Position numbers and translations under genes: made by a program
Notes under the pieces: generated by a model
What the model saw: the letters and a program-made list of their open reading frames with translations, nothing else
What the model was told of the DNA's origin: nothing
Database searches by the model: none
Part shown: positions 9,728 to 18,137 of the stretch, one piece after another
Numbering within the stretch: the stretch's first letter is position 1
Layout of the letters: every line of letters starts with the position of its first letter
Origin: Atopomonas sediminilitoris
GTDB taxonomy: Bacteria > Pseudomonadota > Gammaproteobacteria > Pseudomonadales > Pseudomonadaceae
DNA: 64,000 bases
Reading direction: 5' to 3'
Assembly: GCF_022601735.1 (NCBI RefSeq)
Contig: NZ_JAKUMM010000001.1
Location: 445,190 to 509,189 of the forward strand

Positions 9728-11059
9728 GTGAGCATGGTCGAGCGTCAGCGTCTCCAACAAATCCTTCTGCTGGGCCTGCCGATTATTGGCGGCATGCTCA
9801 GTCAAAGCCTGCTCAATCTGGTGGATGCCGCGATGGTCGGCGAGCTAGGCGCCACGGCGCTGGCTGGCGTGGGCGTAGGCAGTTACGCCAACTTTGTCGC
9901 GGTGTCGCTGGTGATGGGCTTGGGCGCTGGCGTGCAGGCGTTGGTGGCGCGTCGGCGTGGCGAAGGCCGTAGTGATCAACTTGCCGCCCCGCTGAACGCT
10001 GGTTTGCTGTTGTCATTGGCGCTGGGGCTGCCAATCACCCTGCTGTGTTGGGCGTTAGCCGAGCCGATTATCGCCTTCTTAAGTGACGACCCTGCCGTAC
10101 AAAGCACGGGGGTGGATTATTTCTTCTGGCGCTGCCTAGCGGTGGTCGCCGTGGGAGCCAACTTCTCATTTCGCGGTTACTGGAATGGCACCCATCGCTC
10201 GGGCGTCTACATGCGCACCTTAGTTGTGATGCATGTGCTCAACGTGCCGCTGAGTTACTGCTTGATTCACGGCCTGTTCGGCTTGCCCGCCATGGGCGCG
10301 GCGGGCACCGGTTTAGGCACCTCTTTAGCGTTGTGGTTCGGCACGCTGATGTATGGCGTGCAGACATGGCGGGTGGCGCGGCCACAAGGCTTCCTGCACA
10401 AGCTGAATATCGTCGACGGTTTGCAACCGCTGATGCGTTTGTCGATGGCCAACTCGTTGCAGCAATTTTTCTTTGCCTTGGGCATCACCACGCTGTTCTG
10501 GATCATCGGCCAAGTCGGCACCGCTGAACTGGCGGTAGCCCACGTACTGATCAACCTTGCGCTGTTTTTGATTTTGCCCGGCATTGGCATGGGCATGGCC
10601 GCCACCACCTTGGTCAGCCAAAGTCTGGGCGCACAAAACCCGGTAGAAGCTCATCGCTGGGGCTGGGAGGTGGTTCGTGTCGCCGCACTCGGCTTGTTCG
10701 TGCTGGGCATGCCGTTCTGGCTTGTCCCGCATTGGGTGTTGGGCTTATTTATTCACGACGCCACGCTATTGGCGCTTGGCGAATTACCACTGCGCTTAAC
10801 CGGCCTTGGCATGGCGCTGGATGCCACCGCCATTGTGCTGACCCAAGCCTTGCTTGGCGCCGGCGCCAGCCGCACGGTAATGCTGGTGACGCTGAGCAAC
10901 CAATGGCTGTTCTTCTTGCCCAGCGCCTATTTGGTAGGGCCGCTGTTAGGCGGCGGCTTATTAGCCATCTGGTGCATGCAGATTGTGCAGCGCGTGGTGG
11001 CCTCGCTGGCGTTTAGCATCTTGTGGCAGCGCCGGCAGTGGGTGCATATCCGACTATAG
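9728..11059 (+). CDS. MATE family efflux transporter
   Basis: A 443-residue inner-membrane protein with about 12 hydrophobic helices in two homologous halves, typical of MATE cation/drug antiporters. The beginning, LLLGLPIIGGMLSQSLLNLVDAAMVGELG, carries the family signature, and the second-half equivalent is also present. It probably exports organic cations or metabolites with Na+ or H+ influx. Either GTG at 9728 or ATG at 9734 could be the start. It is followed by the small DUF2970 gene on the same strand. The substrate cannot be inferred. Confidence 0.9.
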   Translation: MSMVERQRLQQILLLGLPIIGGMLSQSLLNLVDAAMVGELGATALAGVGVGSYANFVAVSLVMGLGAGVQALVARRRGEGRSDQLAAPLNAGLLLSLALGLPITLLCWALAEPIIAFLSDDPAVQSTGVDYFFWRCLAVVAVGANFSFRGYWNGTHRSGVYMRTLVVMHVLNVPLSYCLIHGLFGLPAMGAAGTGLGTSLALWFGTLMYGVQTWRVARPQGFLHKLNIVDGLQPLMRLSMANSLQQFFFALGITTLFWIIGQVGTAELAVAHVLINLALFLILPGIGMGMAATTLVSQSLGAQNPVEAHRWGWEVVRVAALGLFVLGMPFWLVPHWVLGLFIHDATLLALGELPLRLTGLGMALDATAIVLTQALLGAGASRTVMLVTLSNQWLFFLPSAYLVGPLLGGGLLAIWCMQIVQRVVASLAFSILWQRRQWVHIRL

Positions 11060-11128
11060 TGATGCTCAAGCGAGTGCTTACCCGTGCCCGCTGAGCACGG
11101 CCCAACGGCCCAACCGCAAGGAGGCAGC

Positions 11129-11338
11129 ATGAGCGATAACAAACTCAGCCTATGGCAAGTGATCTTGAGCGTACTGGCGGCAGCCTTTGGCGTGCAAAGC
11201 GATAAAACACGGCAACGCGACTTTCGCCAAGGCAGTCCCAAGCAATTCATCATCGTCGGCTTGCTTGCCACCGTACTGTTCGTCTTATTACTGATCGCCG
11301 TGGTCAAAGGCGTGCTCGCCTTAGCGGGTGTGAGCTAA
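11129..11338 (+). CDS. DUF2970 small membrane protein
   Basis: A 69-residue protein starting MSDNKLSLWQVILSVLAAAFGVQS, with a single C-terminal transmembrane helix (about 40-62). This is the pattern of DUF2970, a short family of unknown function in proteobacteria. The ATG at 11129 has an excellent AGGAGG 5 nt upstream; the longer reading frame begins in non-coding sequence. Its stop overlaps the end of the convergent binding-protein gene by 4 bp. Confidence 0.85.
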   Translation: MSDNKLSLWQVILSVLAAAFGVQSDKTRQRDFRQGSPKQFIIVGLLATVLFVLLLIAVVKGVLALAGVS

Positions 11339-12444
11339 GGCAATAGGTGCTTTAAGCTGAAGTCATACGCCTTAAGTGCAGGATTTTGCGTCGCTGTCAG
11401 CACCTTAAAATCAACCGCGGCAAAGCCTTGCGGCTTCAGCTGCCCTTTTAACTGGCGCGCCATGTCGGGGCTGATCTCACTGAATAAGGCATGCCGTTGC
11501 TCGACACCGCCGCGCTCAGCAAAGTCATGGCCATGGGCGTAGTCATACAGCATCACCATGGCCCAGCCGCCGGCGGTGAAATGCCCGCCCAGCAGCACGG
11601 CAAAGTCATCGTCAATGCGCGCGGTAAACGCCTCGTCGGAGTTATTCAACGCCGACACCAAAAACTGCCCACGCTCGGTGCTCGGCCATTGATCAATGGC
11701 ATCCAACGCACCGAAAGCCATCTGATCGTTCGCCGCCCAGATGAGCCGCGCATCTGGGTGTCGCTTGAGCAATAACAGGGTTTTACGCTTGGCCATGCCG
11801 CGATCCCAGCGGGCGTAGACCAATTGCTTCAAGCGAACATCCGCCGCCTGCGCCAACGCCTCATGCAAGCCTTGCTCACGCTCCAGCGCCGCCGGGGTGC
11901 GGTTATCACCGCCTAGCGCCAATAACTCAATCGGCGCAGGCCAACCCCTGGCGCGTGCTTGTTCGATTAAGCGCGTGGCCATTAAGCGCCCAGCCACGAC
12001 GTTGTCCGGCACTAAGGCACCAATCCAGTTAGGAAAACGCTCACGGGCAGTGCCCAATTGCTGGCGTTGCGTGTCGGTCAGGCTGTTGAGCAACATGAAC
12101 ACCTTAACCCCACGCTCCTGACTCAAACGCAGCAACTCTGGGCCGGCAAACGCCTCATTGACGATCACCAGATAATCCGGCGGATCCGCTTGCGCGAGCA
12201 CCTCACGCGCCTGAGCAATCATGCGCGCATGGTCACGCTCGGCGTAATGCACCGTCAAGCTCAGGTCTAAATCATCGGCCGCTGCCTGCATAAACTGACT
12301 AACACTGAGCCAAAACAGCTCATGGCTAGCCCCCGGATTAAGAAAGCTGACCTTGATCGGCGCAGCCGCCGCCGGCAGCGCAACGGCGCATAAAAAACAC
12401 AGGCCGCAAAGCAATCCTTGCAGCCTGTTGAATACACTCAGCAC
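11335..12444 (-). CDS. Periplasmic substrate-binding protein (sugar-type, Peripla_BP_4)
   Basis: A 369-residue exported protein. A signal peptide (hydrophobic core LLCGLCFLCAVAL, cleavage near AAAA-PIKV) precedes a two-lobed binding fold like the ribose/galactose-type ABC binding proteins. I place the start at GTG 12444 because GGAGG lies 5 nt upstream; the longer frame would begin at a TTG inside that Shine-Dalgarno sequence. No ABC permease or ATPase is nearby. The protein may therefore be an orphan serving a distant transporter, or the periplasmic sensor of a signalling system. The ligand is unknown. Confidence 0.8.
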   Translation of the reverse strand: MLSVFNRLQGLLCGLCFLCAVALPAAAAPIKVSFLNPGASHELFWLSVSQFMQAAADDLDLSLTVHYAERDHARMIAQAREVLAQADPPDYLVIVNEAFAGPELLRLSQERGVKVFMLLNSLTDTQRQQLGTARERFPNWIGALVPDNVVAGRLMATRLIEQARARGWPAPIELLALGGDNRTPAALEREQGLHEALAQAADVRLKQLVYARWDRGMAKRKTLLLLKRHPDARLIWAANDQMAFGALDAIDQWPSTERGQFLVSALNNSDEAFTARIDDDFAVLLGGHFTAGGWAMVMLYDYAHGHDFAERGGVEQRHALFSEISPDMARQLKGQLKPQGFAAVDFKVLTATQNPALKAYDFSLKHLLP

Positions 12445-12483
12445 GACAACCTCCAAACGAGCACGCTGATGGGCTGTGTAGCG

Positions 12484-12588
12484 CTATTGGCCACTGACCC
12501 AAAAAATGGCTGTCGCTACAACCAACAAAATCAGGCCTACCGCAGCCAAAGCATCTATTTTCGAATCACCCGTGGTCACTTCTGACAT
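12484..12588 (-). CDS. Small single-helix membrane protein, 34 residues
   Basis: A short reading frame, MSEVTTGDSKIDALAAVGLI then LLVVATAIFWVSGQ and stop, with a clean hydrophobic helix from about residue 12 to 31. ATG 12588 has GGGGG 4 nt upstream. An in-frame ATG at 12603 would add five residues. It lies between the binding-protein gene and cysI, pointing away from cysI. The polar head, uninterrupted helix and ribosome-binding site make it look genuinely coding, but I do not recognise its family. Confidence 0.55.
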   Translation of the reverse strand: MSEVTTGDSKIDALAAVGLILLVVATAIFWVSGQ

Positions 12589-12633
12589 ATCGCCCCCACT
12601 CATCTTATATCGATTGAATGGCTCACCTGATCA

Positions 12634-12678
12634 GGCAAGCTTGCCCTATGAGTTAAGTCGAGACCGGCAAAGCTTGCC
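12634..12678. promoter_or_regulatory. Two HindIII-centred palindromes upstream of cysI
   Basis: GGCAAGCTTGCC (12634-12645, perfect 12-bp palindrome) and GGCAAAGCTTGCC (12666-12678, near-identical) have centres about 32 bp apart, close to three helical turns. They lie between the divergent small membrane gene and cysI. Same-face spacing of two nearly identical palindromes suggests a dimeric regulator binding twice. The regulator is not identified, and the motif is not the usual degenerate CysB site. Confidence 0.45.
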
Positions 12679-12841
12679 AGAATGGGTTATGGAAAACGTA
12701 TTTTTTAGATCAAATACTTATCAATATATGATCAAACATTACTTTTGCGCATAACTGCGAGCTGCTATCTTCCCCACCCACTCTAAAAGGGAGTGCGCCG
12801 CCGTGGGCGCAGTCTTTGATTAGCCCGAGACAGGACCCTAC

Positions 12842-14500
12842 ATGTACGTTTACGACGAGTACGATCAACGGATCATCGAGGACCGCGTCAAGCAGTACCG
12901 CGATCAGACCCGCCGCTATTTGGCCGGTGAACTCAGCGAAGAAGAGTTCCGCCCGCTGCGCCTGCAAAATGGCCTGTACGTGCAGCGCTACGCGCCCATG
13001 CTGCGCGTGTGCGTGCCCTATGGCTTGATGTCATCACGGCAGCTGCGCAAGCTGGCACACGTCGCCCGTCATTACGACAAAGGCTACGCGCACATCAGTA
13101 CTCGTCAAAACGTACAGTTCAACTGGCCAGCCCTTGAAGAAGTGCCGGACATCTTGGCCGAGCTGGCCGAAGTACAGATGCACGCCATTCAAACCAGCGG
13201 CAACTGTATTCGTAACGTCACCACCGACCAGTTCGCTGGTGTGGCGGTGGACGAGCTGATCGACCCACGCCCGTGGTGCGAAATTATTCGTCAGTGGGCG
13301 ACCTTCCATCCGGAATTCGCCTACTTGCCGCGTAAGTTTAAGTTTGCCGTCAACGGCGCTCAAAGCGACCGTGCTGCCATTGAAGTGCACGATATCGGCG
13401 TTGAGCCGGTGAAAAACGCGGCTGGCGAACTGGGTTTCCGCATTTTGGTTGGCGGCGGACTAGGCCGTACGCCGATCGTCGGCGCATTCATTAACGAATT
13501 CCTGCCGTGGCAGCACCTGCTGAGCTACCTGGAAGCGATCCTGCGGGTGTACAACCGCTATGGTCGTCGCGACAACAAGTACAAAGCGCGCATCAAAATT
13601 CTGGTTAAGGCCCTCACCCCCTCCGTGTTCGCAGAAAAAGTCGACGCTGAGTGGGCGCACCTGAAAGATGGCACCAGCACGCTGACCGAAGCCGAAGTGC
13701 ACCGCATCGCCAACCACTTTGTCGATCCAGCCTATCAAACCCTGCAAGACCAAAGCGCCTTGCTTGAGGCGCAACAAGCTGAGCATCCGGGCTTTGCCCG
13801 TTGGTTGGCGCGCAACGTGGTAGCCCACAAGAAAACCGGCTATGCCGCCGTCACACTGTCGCTGAAAGCCTCGGGCTACGCCCCAGGGGATATCACCGAC
13901 AAGCAGCTCGACGCCGTGGCCGACTTGGCCGATCGCTACAGCTTTGGCGAAGTGCGCTCATCGCACGAGCAAAACTTGATTCTGGCTGATGTCGAACAAG
14001 CACAACTGCTGAGCCTGTGGGCTGAGCTGCGTGAACTGGGCTTTGCCACGCCCAACATTGGCCTGCTGACCGATATGATTTGCTGCCCCGGCGGCGACTT
14101 CTGCTCGCTGGCCAACGCGAAATCAATTCCGGTGGCCGACGCCATACAGCGTCGCTTTGCCGACTTGGACTACCTGTTCGACCTCGGCGATATCGACCTC
14201 AACATTTCCGGCTGCATGAACGCCTGTGGCCACCACCACGTCGGCCACATCGGCATTTTGGGTGTGGACAAGAAAGGTCAGGAGTTCTATCAGGTGTCCC
14301 TCGGCGGCTCGGCCAGCCGTGACGCCAGCCTTGGCCAGATCCTCGGCCCCTCGTTCGCTCAGGACGACATGCCCGATGTGATCAGCAAAATCATCGACGT
14401 GTTTGTCGAGCAGCGCAGCGAAGACGAGATGTTTATCGACACCTTCCGCCGCATCGGCATGGCCCCCTTTAAGGAGCGCGTATATGCAGCGAATCATTAA
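12842..14500 (+). CDS. cysI: Sulfite reductase (nitrite/sulfite reductase hemoprotein family)
   Basis: A 552-residue cytoplasmic enzyme that reduces sulfite to sulfide in assimilatory sulfur metabolism, using siroheme coupled to a [4Fe-4S] cluster. The cluster/siroheme ligands are C415-x5-C421 and C458-x3-C462 (motifs CCPGGDFCSLAN and CMNACGHHH). The N-terminal half has the ferredoxin-like repeat with STRQN and the siroheme-contact segment. The length fits the Pseudomonas-type enzyme, which is a single hemoprotein without CysJ. The start has AGGA 7 nt upstream. It overlaps the DUF934 gene by 17 bp, indicating an operon with translational coupling. Confidence 0.95.
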   Translation: MYVYDEYDQRIIEDRVKQYRDQTRRYLAGELSEEEFRPLRLQNGLYVQRYAPMLRVCVPYGLMSSRQLRKLAHVARHYDKGYAHISTRQNVQFNWPALEEVPDILAELAEVQMHAIQTSGNCIRNVTTDQFAGVAVDELIDPRPWCEIIRQWATFHPEFAYLPRKFKFAVNGAQSDRAAIEVHDIGVEPVKNAAGELGFRILVGGGLGRTPIVGAFINEFLPWQHLLSYLEAILRVYNRYGRRDNKYKARIKILVKALTPSVFAEKVDAEWAHLKDGTSTLTEAEVHRIANHFVDPAYQTLQDQSALLEAQQAEHPGFARWLARNVVAHKKTGYAAVTLSLKASGYAPGDITDKQLDAVADLADRYSFGEVRSSHEQNLILADVEQAQLLSLWAELRELGFATPNIGLLTDMICCPGGDFCSLANAKSIPVADAIQRRFADLDYLFDLGDIDLNISGCMNACGHHHVGHIGILGVDKKGQEFYQVSLGGSASRDASLGQILGPSFAQDDMPDVISKIIDVFVEQRSEDEMFIDTFRRIGMAPFKERVYAANH

Positions 14501-14978
14501 AAACGGCGCAGTGTGCGAAGACAATTGGCACCTGCTCGCTAAAGACGCCACCCTCGACGGCCTGCCCAACAGCGACGACTTGATAGTGCCCTACGCCCTG
14601 TGGGCCGAGCACGCGCATGCGCTGAAGGCACGTGACGGCAAACTGGGTGTCTGGCTCGATAGCGACGAACAAGCCGAAGACATCGCCGACGATCTTCAGC
14701 ACTTTGCCGTCATCGCGCTGAACTTCCCCAACTTCAACGATGGCCGCAACTACTCCAACGCCCGCCTGCTGCGCGAGCGTTTTGGCTATCAAGGCGAGTT
14801 GCGCGCCATTGGCGATGTGCTGCGTGACCAGCTGTTTTTCTATCAGCGCTGCGGCTTTAACAGCTTTGTGATTCGCGCTGACCGTGACACTGAAGATGCC
14901 CTGGCCAGCCTGAATGATTTCAGCGAGGTCTATCAAAGCGCGGTCGACCAACCGCAGCCACTGTTCCGCCGCCGCTAA
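14484..14978 (+). CDS. DUF934 family protein, partner of CysI
   Basis: A 164-residue soluble protein beginning MQRIIKNGAVCEDNWHLL, with the conserved FNDGRNYSNARLLRERFGY segment of DUF934. It is almost always found directly after this kind of cysI, and is thought to assist sulfite reduction or electron delivery; the biochemical role is not settled. ATG 14484 has AAGGAG upstream and overlaps the end of cysI by 17 bp. A strong terminator follows. Confidence 0.9.
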   Translation: MQRIIKNGAVCEDNWHLLAKDATLDGLPNSDDLIVPYALWAEHAHALKARDGKLGVWLDSDEQAEDIADDLQHFAVIALNFPNFNDGRNYSNARLLRERFGYQGELRAIGDVLRDQLFFYQRCGFNSFVIRADRDTEDALASLNDFSEVYQSAVDQPQPLFRRR

Positions 14979-14999
14979 GCCCACCGCTTAGCGTGCTCA

Positions 15000-15030
15000 C
15001 AACAAACCCGGCCCAGTGCCGGGTTTGTTG
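15000..15030 (+). terminator. Terminator after the cysI operon
   Basis: The inverted repeat CAACAAACCCGGC / GCCGGGTTTGTTG with a 4-nt loop lies 21 bp after the DUF934 stop codon. The A/T-rich outer stem also allows termination from the minus side. Confidence 0.8.
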
Positions 15031-15046
15031 TGTCTAGCCTTCGGCT

Positions 15047-15190
15047 TTAGTCGTTGATGTCTTGAATGCTCACCAACAGGTCAGGCCAACGACGCTGATT
15101 GTTGATATCCCATTGCGCGCCCTGCTCATCAGCCCAAGCAAAGCCCGTACTAACGGGTCGAACCCGTGCGCATCCAGCGTTTGGCGATCG
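15047..15190 (-). pseudogene. Possible 3' remnant of a gene
   Basis: On the minus strand, a frame ending at the stop codon 15047-15049 reads WADEQGAQWDINNQRRWPDL followed by LVSIQDIND, which has the composition of a real protein end. Upstream, the same frame becomes unconvincing, while a shifted frame (NDRQTLDAHGFDPL) looks protein-like, so a frameshift is possible. No start or ribosome-binding site is evident. It may be a decayed gene fragment, or chance. No family is recognised. Confidence 0.3.
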
Positions 15191-15289
15191 TTGAGAACTC
15201 ACTTTATTTTTATCAAACACAAGTTAAAGCCATCAAAAAGCGCTACAGTTTTTTGATTATCAATACAAAAGACCTCGTGAGCCGCGCCC

Positions 15290-16198
15290 ATGGACACCGA
15301 CGCCATCCGTTTATTTGTCATCGCCGCTGATTTACTCAATATCAGCGCGGCAGGCCGACAGCTGGACTTAGCCCCGGCAGTGGCCAGTGCGCGTCTGGCC
15401 AAATTAGAGCAGCAAGTAGGCGCCGATTTACTGCACCGCTCGACACGCAAAGTGTCGCTCTCGATGGAAGGGGCTGAGTTTCTACCCTTTGCCCGCGAGA
15501 TACTGGCGCAACAAGACGCCGCCTTGGCAGCCCTTGGCCACGCCAGCAAAGAGGTTTCAGGCACGCTGCGGTTTTCCGCATCTAGCACCTTTGCCCAACG
15601 TTATATTGCGCCAATCCTGCCCGAATTTTTGCAGCGGTTTCCGGCAGTGAACCTTGAGCTGCGCCTGTCCGACACTTTGGTGGATCTGATCGAAGGCGGC
15701 TTTGATCTGGCCTTGCGCAACTACGCCATCGAAGACAGCAGCTTACGCGCACGCAAGCTGGCCGATGATCAACGCATCCTGTGCGCCGCGCCGGCGTATC
15801 TCGCCCAACATGGCGTACCGAAAACGCCTGAAGAGCTGAGCCAACACCAGCTGTTGGTCTTTCACGGCAGCGGCGCGCGCACCTTGCGCGCCAACGATGA
15901 GCGCCCCAGCAGCAGCTTTCCGCCGCCCGGGGCCAAAAAGCGCGTGGTATGCGATGACGGCGCCAGCATGCGCATTGCCACCCAGGCCGGCGTCGGTATT
16001 TCGATGAACTCGTGCTGGAGTGTGCAGGAAGAGCTGGATCGCGGCTCCCTCGTGCGAGTGCTGCCCGACTACGAAATCGAAGACCAATCCGCAATTTGGC
16101 TGGTGTACCCCAAGTCCAACGTCCTCACCGCTAAAGTGCGGGTGTTTATCGACTTCCTACTGGAAAAAATCGGCAGCTCGCCCAGCTGGACGCGTTAA
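15290..16198 (+). CDS. LysR family transcriptional regulator
   Basis: A 302-residue regulator. A winged helix-turn-helix occupies about 1-60 (LNISAAGRQLDLAPAVASARLAKLE), followed by a periplasmic-binding-like effector domain (about 88-295). It resembles the CrgA/YafC-type subgroup of LysR proteins. The neighbour downstream on the same strand, a quinone oxidoreductase, is the most likely target, although LysR targets are usually divergent. The DNA upstream is AT-rich (15195-15275) and could contain its own operator. The inducer is unknown. Confidence 0.88.
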   Translation: MDTDAIRLFVIAADLLNISAAGRQLDLAPAVASARLAKLEQQVGADLLHRSTRKVSLSMEGAEFLPFAREILAQQDAALAALGHASKEVSGTLRFSASSTFAQRYIAPILPEFLQRFPAVNLELRLSDTLVDLIEGGFDLALRNYAIEDSSLRARKLADDQRILCAAPAYLAQHGVPKTPEELSQHQLLVFHGSGARTLRANDERPSSSFPPPGAKKRVVCDDGASMRIATQAGVGISMNSCWSVQEELDRGSLVRVLPDYEIEDQSAIWLVYPKSNVLTAKVRVFIDFLLEKIGSSPSWTR

Positions 16199-16319
16199 AG
16201 CGCGGACCCCAACCGAATTATCTTTACAGACAATAAACTGAATCAATTTCTACTGGCTTTATACGGTTTTTAAACAAGCTAAGGTGCAAGCTGACTTCTT
16301 CAAACACAGGGTATGCCCG

Positions 16320-17309
16320 ATGAAAGCCATGATTCTCAACCGCTACGGCGACAACGCCGAGTTTCAGTCCACTGAACTGGCCAAACCGGCGGTCAGCGCT
16401 GGGCACGTCTTGGTTCGTGTTGCCGCCAGCAGCGTCAATACCGTCGACACCATGATTCGTCGCATGGGCCAAGAACAGCTCCCGCTCGCTCCCAACTTAC
16501 CTGCGGTTTTAGGGATGGACTTTGCCGGCACCGTAGCTGCGGTGGGTGATGGCGTGACGGCCTTTGCCGTCGGCGATGAGGTTTTTGGCTGCGCCGGTGG
16601 TTTGGCTGATCTGCAAGGTGCGCTGGCGGAGTACATGCTGGCCGATGCACGCTTACTCGCGCACAAACCGCGCAACCTCAGCATGCGCGAAGCCGCCGCC
16701 CTGCCCTTAGTGGGGATCACCGCCTACGAAGGATTGCAGCGTGCCCAAGTCAAAGCGGGACAACGCGTGCTCGTGCACGGCGGTACCGGCGGTGTTGGCC
16801 ATGTCGCGGTGCAACTAGCAAAGCATTTCGGCGCAGAGGTTTTTAGCACCTGCAGCGGCGACGCGGCGCGCAACATTGTGGAAGGCTATGGCGCCACGGC
16901 CATCGATTATCAGCGCGAAAGCGTGGCTGACTACGTCGCCCAACACACCCAAGGCGCAGGTTTTGAGGTGGTTTTTGACTCAGTAGGCGGCGCCAACATG
17001 AGCCACTCTTTCACTGCCGCCGCCTTAAATGGTCAGGTGGCCAGCACGGTGGCCATGCTGAATATCGACTTAACTCCGGCGCATTTCAAAGGTCTGTCAC
17101 TGCATGTGGTGTTTATGTTGATCCCCATGCTGCACAACCATCAGCGCGAAGCTCACGGCGCCATATTGACCGAACTGAGCAAAATCGCCGAAGCCGGCGC
17201 GCTTAAGCCACTACTGGACACACAGCGCTTCAGCCTCGATAACGTCGGCGACGCCTACCAGCGCCTCAGCAGCGGCCAAGCCATCGGCAAAGTGGTGGTC
17301 GAGGTATAA
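16320..17309 (+). CDS. Quinone oxidoreductase-like MDR dehydrogenase
   Basis: A 329-residue medium-chain reductase starting MKAMILNRYGDNAEFQ. The GroES-like domain is followed by a Rossmann fold with VHGGTGGVGHVAVQLAKHFGA (NADPH binding). There is no structural-zinc cysteine lobe, consistent with the NADPH:quinone reductase class. The ATG at 16320 is used because upstream codons look non-coding. It lies 121 bp after the LysR gene and may be controlled by it. The substrate is unknown. Confidence 0.87.
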   Translation: MKAMILNRYGDNAEFQSTELAKPAVSAGHVLVRVAASSVNTVDTMIRRMGQEQLPLAPNLPAVLGMDFAGTVAAVGDGVTAFAVGDEVFGCAGGLADLQGALAEYMLADARLLAHKPRNLSMREAAALPLVGITAYEGLQRAQVKAGQRVLVHGGTGGVGHVAVQLAKHFGAEVFSTCSGDAARNIVEGYGATAIDYQRESVADYVAQHTQGAGFEVVFDSVGGANMSHSFTAAALNGQVASTVAMLNIDLTPAHFKGLSLHVVFMLIPMLHNHQREAHGAILTELSKIAEAGALKPLLDTQRFSLDNVGDAYQRLSSGQAIGKVVVEV

Positions 17310-17321
17310 GCCCGTTTTAGC

Positions 17322-17357
17322 GCAATAAAAAACCAGCGTCTGTGCTGGTTTTTATTG
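17322..17357. terminator. Bidirectional terminator
   Basis: CAATAAAAAACCAGC and GCTGGTTTTTATTG form a long stem with A and T tracts on both sides, between the convergent quinone reductase gene and nrdJb. Confidence 0.85.
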
Positions 17358-17370
17358 CGTCACGCCTGCG

Positions 17371-18075
17371 TTAGCCGCACTTACTGTCGCCACAGCTGAG
17401 ACAGGTCAAGCAGCCATCCATTTGGATCATCGCTTTGGTATGGCACTTGCCGCACAGTTGCGCGCCTTCTGGGTATTGCTGGGTGCTGTCGTCGCACTGG
17501 GCGTCGGCTTCGGGTGCAGGGGCTGGCTGGGTGTTTTGCACAAACTCAGCGCGTTTTTGCGCCAGATAGGCTTTTTGGTGCTCGTCGATTTCATCCTTGA
17601 GCAAACCGATCTTTTTCATGTGCAATTCCAGCACGTCGCCGATTTCGGCGACCAATGACGGCATCCAGCGACCGCCGCGTTTCATGTAACCGCCCTTGGG
17701 GTCGAACACGCTGCGCAGCTCTTCGACCAAGAAGGTGCAATCGCCGCCCTTACGAAACACCGCCGAGATAATCAGCGTCAGGGCTGAAATCCACTGGTAG
17801 TGCTCCATGTTCTTGGAGTTAATGAAAATCTCGAACGGCCGGCGCACCTCATGGTCGCTACCGGGGTTAAGCACCACGTCATTGATCGTGACGTACAGCG
17901 CATGCTCGGAATGCGGGGTTTTGATCTTGTACGTTGCGCCTTCGAGGTTTTCCGGGCGCTTAATTTTTTCGTGCATTTCTTCCACCGCTTGGGTGGTGGG
18001 CGCCTCTACAGGCGCGGGAGCATCGGGCTTGGCAACTTCATAGCCGACAATTTTGCTCGCGATTTTGATAGCCAT
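17371..18075 (-). CDS. nrdJb: Class II ribonucleotide reductase, C-terminal component NrdJb
   Basis: A 234-residue protein corresponding to the separated C-terminal portion of adenosylcobalamin-dependent ribonucleotide reductase in pseudomonads. The C-terminus carries a cysteine-rich tail (LCGKCHTKAMIQMDGCLTC and then CGDSKC). It is expected to bind zinc and to shuttle reducing equivalents to the active site of NrdJa. It follows nrdJa by 62 bp on the same strand, so the two are cotranscribed. Split genes are normal in this genus and not a frameshift. Confidence 0.92.
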   Translation of the reverse strand: MAIKIASKIVGYEVAKPDAPAPVEAPTTQAVEEMHEKIKRPENLEGATYKIKTPHSEHALYVTINDVVLNPGSDHEVRRPFEIFINSKNMEHYQWISALTLIISAVFRKGGDCTFLVEELRSVFDPKGGYMKRGGRWMPSLVAEIGDVLELHMKKIGLLKDEIDEHQKAYLAQKRAEFVQNTQPAPAPEADAQCDDSTQQYPEGAQLCGKCHTKAMIQMDGCLTCLSCGDSKCG

Positions 18076-18137
18076 ATCTGTGTCCTAAAACATTAGCTGC
18101 TGGCCGCGCCGTGCGCCGCCGCATCAATAAGGGGGCG

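Noticed and set aside
14469..14984. Minus-strand frame of 171 codons opposite the DUF934 gene
   Set aside because: Antisense shadow; the plus-strand DUF934 gene has a Shine-Dalgarno, conserved motifs and operon context.
18076..18137. Frameshift splitting a single class II ribonucleotide reductase
   Set aside because: The NrdJa/NrdJb split with a proper start and intergenic gap is normal in pseudomonads.
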